From the NCBI GenBank assembly GCA_900543585.1, contig UQRP01000008.1, positions 6,631-70,630 of the forward strand: 64,000 bases of DNA. Reading direction: 5' to 3'. The translations under genes were made by a program, and so were the position numbers. The notes below the pieces were generated by a model. That model had not been told where the DNA came from. It saw only the letters and a list, made by a program, of their open reading frames with translations, and made no database searches. This DNA is from an uncultured Prevotella sp. GTDB taxonomy: Bacteria > Bacteroidota > Bacteroidia > Bacteroidales > Bacteroidaceae. Below are positions 63,540 to 64,000 of the stretch, in pieces (the first letter of the stretch is position 1; the number at the start of each line of letters is the position of its first letter).

Positions 63540-64000
63540 ATGAAAATACGTTTTTGGCTGATGCTGCTCGTGGCTTGGGTTTGTTGTGATGGGACTCGGG
63601 CTGAGCGGCTCAGCTTTTCCGAGGCCGACAGTCTGTTGGTCATGCGCAACCCTGCTCTCCGTTCCGTGCGCTTGGATGTAAGCGCAGCAGAAGGTCAGTT
63701 GGAGCAGTCACGACGCTACGACAATCCCACGATGGGCGTGATGTACAATGTGCAGAACCCCAATAACCACCGCTGGTTTGACACCGGGCGCACGGGAGAA
63801 ATTGACATTCAGGTGTCGCAGCCCTTTGCCATCGGAGGGCAGCACGCCGAACAGGTGAAACAGAGCGCGGCTCTGTTGGAGGCTTCTCATAGTCAGCTAC
63901 TCGTGACCCAGCGCGACTTGCGCACGGAGGTGCACACCGCTATGGTGGACCTCTACTACCAGCAGCGGCAGGAAAGGCCTGATGGGCGGGGACCGGAGCC
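63540..64000 (+). CDS. N-terminus of a TolC-family outer-membrane efflux protein (cut by window edge)
   Basis: The first 153 codons are in the window. After a signal peptide (MKIRFWLMLLVAWVCCDGTRA) comes ERLSFSEADSLLVMRNPALRSVRLDVSAAEGQLEQSRRYDNPTMGV, the typical opening helices of an outer-membrane factor. The segment NNHRWFDTGRTGEIDIQVSQPFAIGGQ suits the CusC/CzcC branch of metal efflux systems. The rest lies beyond base 64000. The likely partners (an RND pump and membrane fusion protein) would be downstream. Confidence 0.8.
   Translation, partial: MKIRFWLMLLVAWVCCDGTRAERLSFSEADSLLVMRNPALRSVRLDVSAAEGQLEQSRRYDNPTMGVMYNVQNPNNHRWFDTGRTGEIDIQVSQPFAIGGQHAEQVKQSAALLEASHSQLLVTQRDLRTEVHTAMVDLYYQQRQERPDGRGPE

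Overview
The window is a stretch of a Bacteroidetes chromosome, most likely Bacteroidales and by inference Prevotella-like. The evidence is the very frequent phylum-specific promoter -7 box TAnnTTTG placed just upstream of start codons, the scarcity of strong Shine-Dalgarno sequences, a DUF4270 lipoprotein, a Na+-translocating NQR operon, a methylmalonyl-CoA carboxyltransferase module, an S16 protein with a long Ala/Lys tail, and an ilv operon carrying an acyl-ACP thioesterase. Almost everything is core metabolism and housekeeping. There is no phage, insertion sequence, rRNA or CRISPR array.

Layout: 1-2.4 kb, edge of a TonB-dependent receptor-like gene, then a copper chaperone and copper P-type ATPase. 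2.4-3.2 kb, a secreted protein of unknown function. 3.3-7.5 kb, an aromatic amino-acid operon (pheA, aminotransferase, DAHP synthase-chorismate mutase, tyrA) preceded by a Tyr/Phe-rich leader peptide and a terminator/antiterminator pair. This leader is the most striking regulatory element in the window. 7.6-10.1 kb, a microprotein, a DUF4270 lipoprotein and a half-length GT5 protein. 10.3-12.5 kb, methylmalonyl-CoA carboxyltransferase with its biotin carrier and a 49-aa companion. 12.7-14.5 kb, galE and rpsP. 14.5-16.5 kb, the agmatine-to-putrescine genes aguA/aguB. 16.6-19 kb, a FetAB-like ABC pair that overlaps an esterase-like gene tail to tail. 19-21.3 kb, galM-galK. 21.4-26.5 kb, folC, grpE-dnaJ, an ABC-F ATPase and tRNA-Lys. 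27-31 kb, a tiny lipoprotein, a glucosaminidase with LysM repeats, an M64 peptidase, a TPR protein and an EFR1-type ferredoxin. 31.2-37.1 kb, nqrABCDEF. 37.2-45.3 kb, a TamB-like protein, ffh, folD and an OmpA-family protein. 45.6-51.7 kb, ilvD-ilvB-ilvN-thioesterase, then ilvC. 52-53.9 kb, groES-groEL. 54-57.8 kb, a small membrane protein, an AmgK/RapZ-C fusion beside a MurU-like nucleotidyltransferase, and an outer-membrane protein. 57.8-64 kb, guaA with a microprotein, mscL, gap, a TlpA-like thioredoxin, two half-size chromate transporters and the start of a TolC-family gene.

Functional links: the aromatic operon makes both Phe and Tyr and appears to sense both through one leader peptide. 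The ilv cluster makes branched-chain amino acids. AmgK-like kinase plus MurU-like transferase suggests salvage of cell-wall amino sugars, with a RapZ C-terminal domain as a possible sensor. NQR and the methylmalonyl-CoA carboxyltransferase fit anaerobic succinate/propionate metabolism. Two related arrays of 22-nt tandem repeats sit in two separate convergent (3'-to-3') intergenic regions about 31 kb apart and are not explained by any gene.

Limits: all calls come from reading the sequence and given translations, with no database search. Starts, promoters and hairpins are by inspection.
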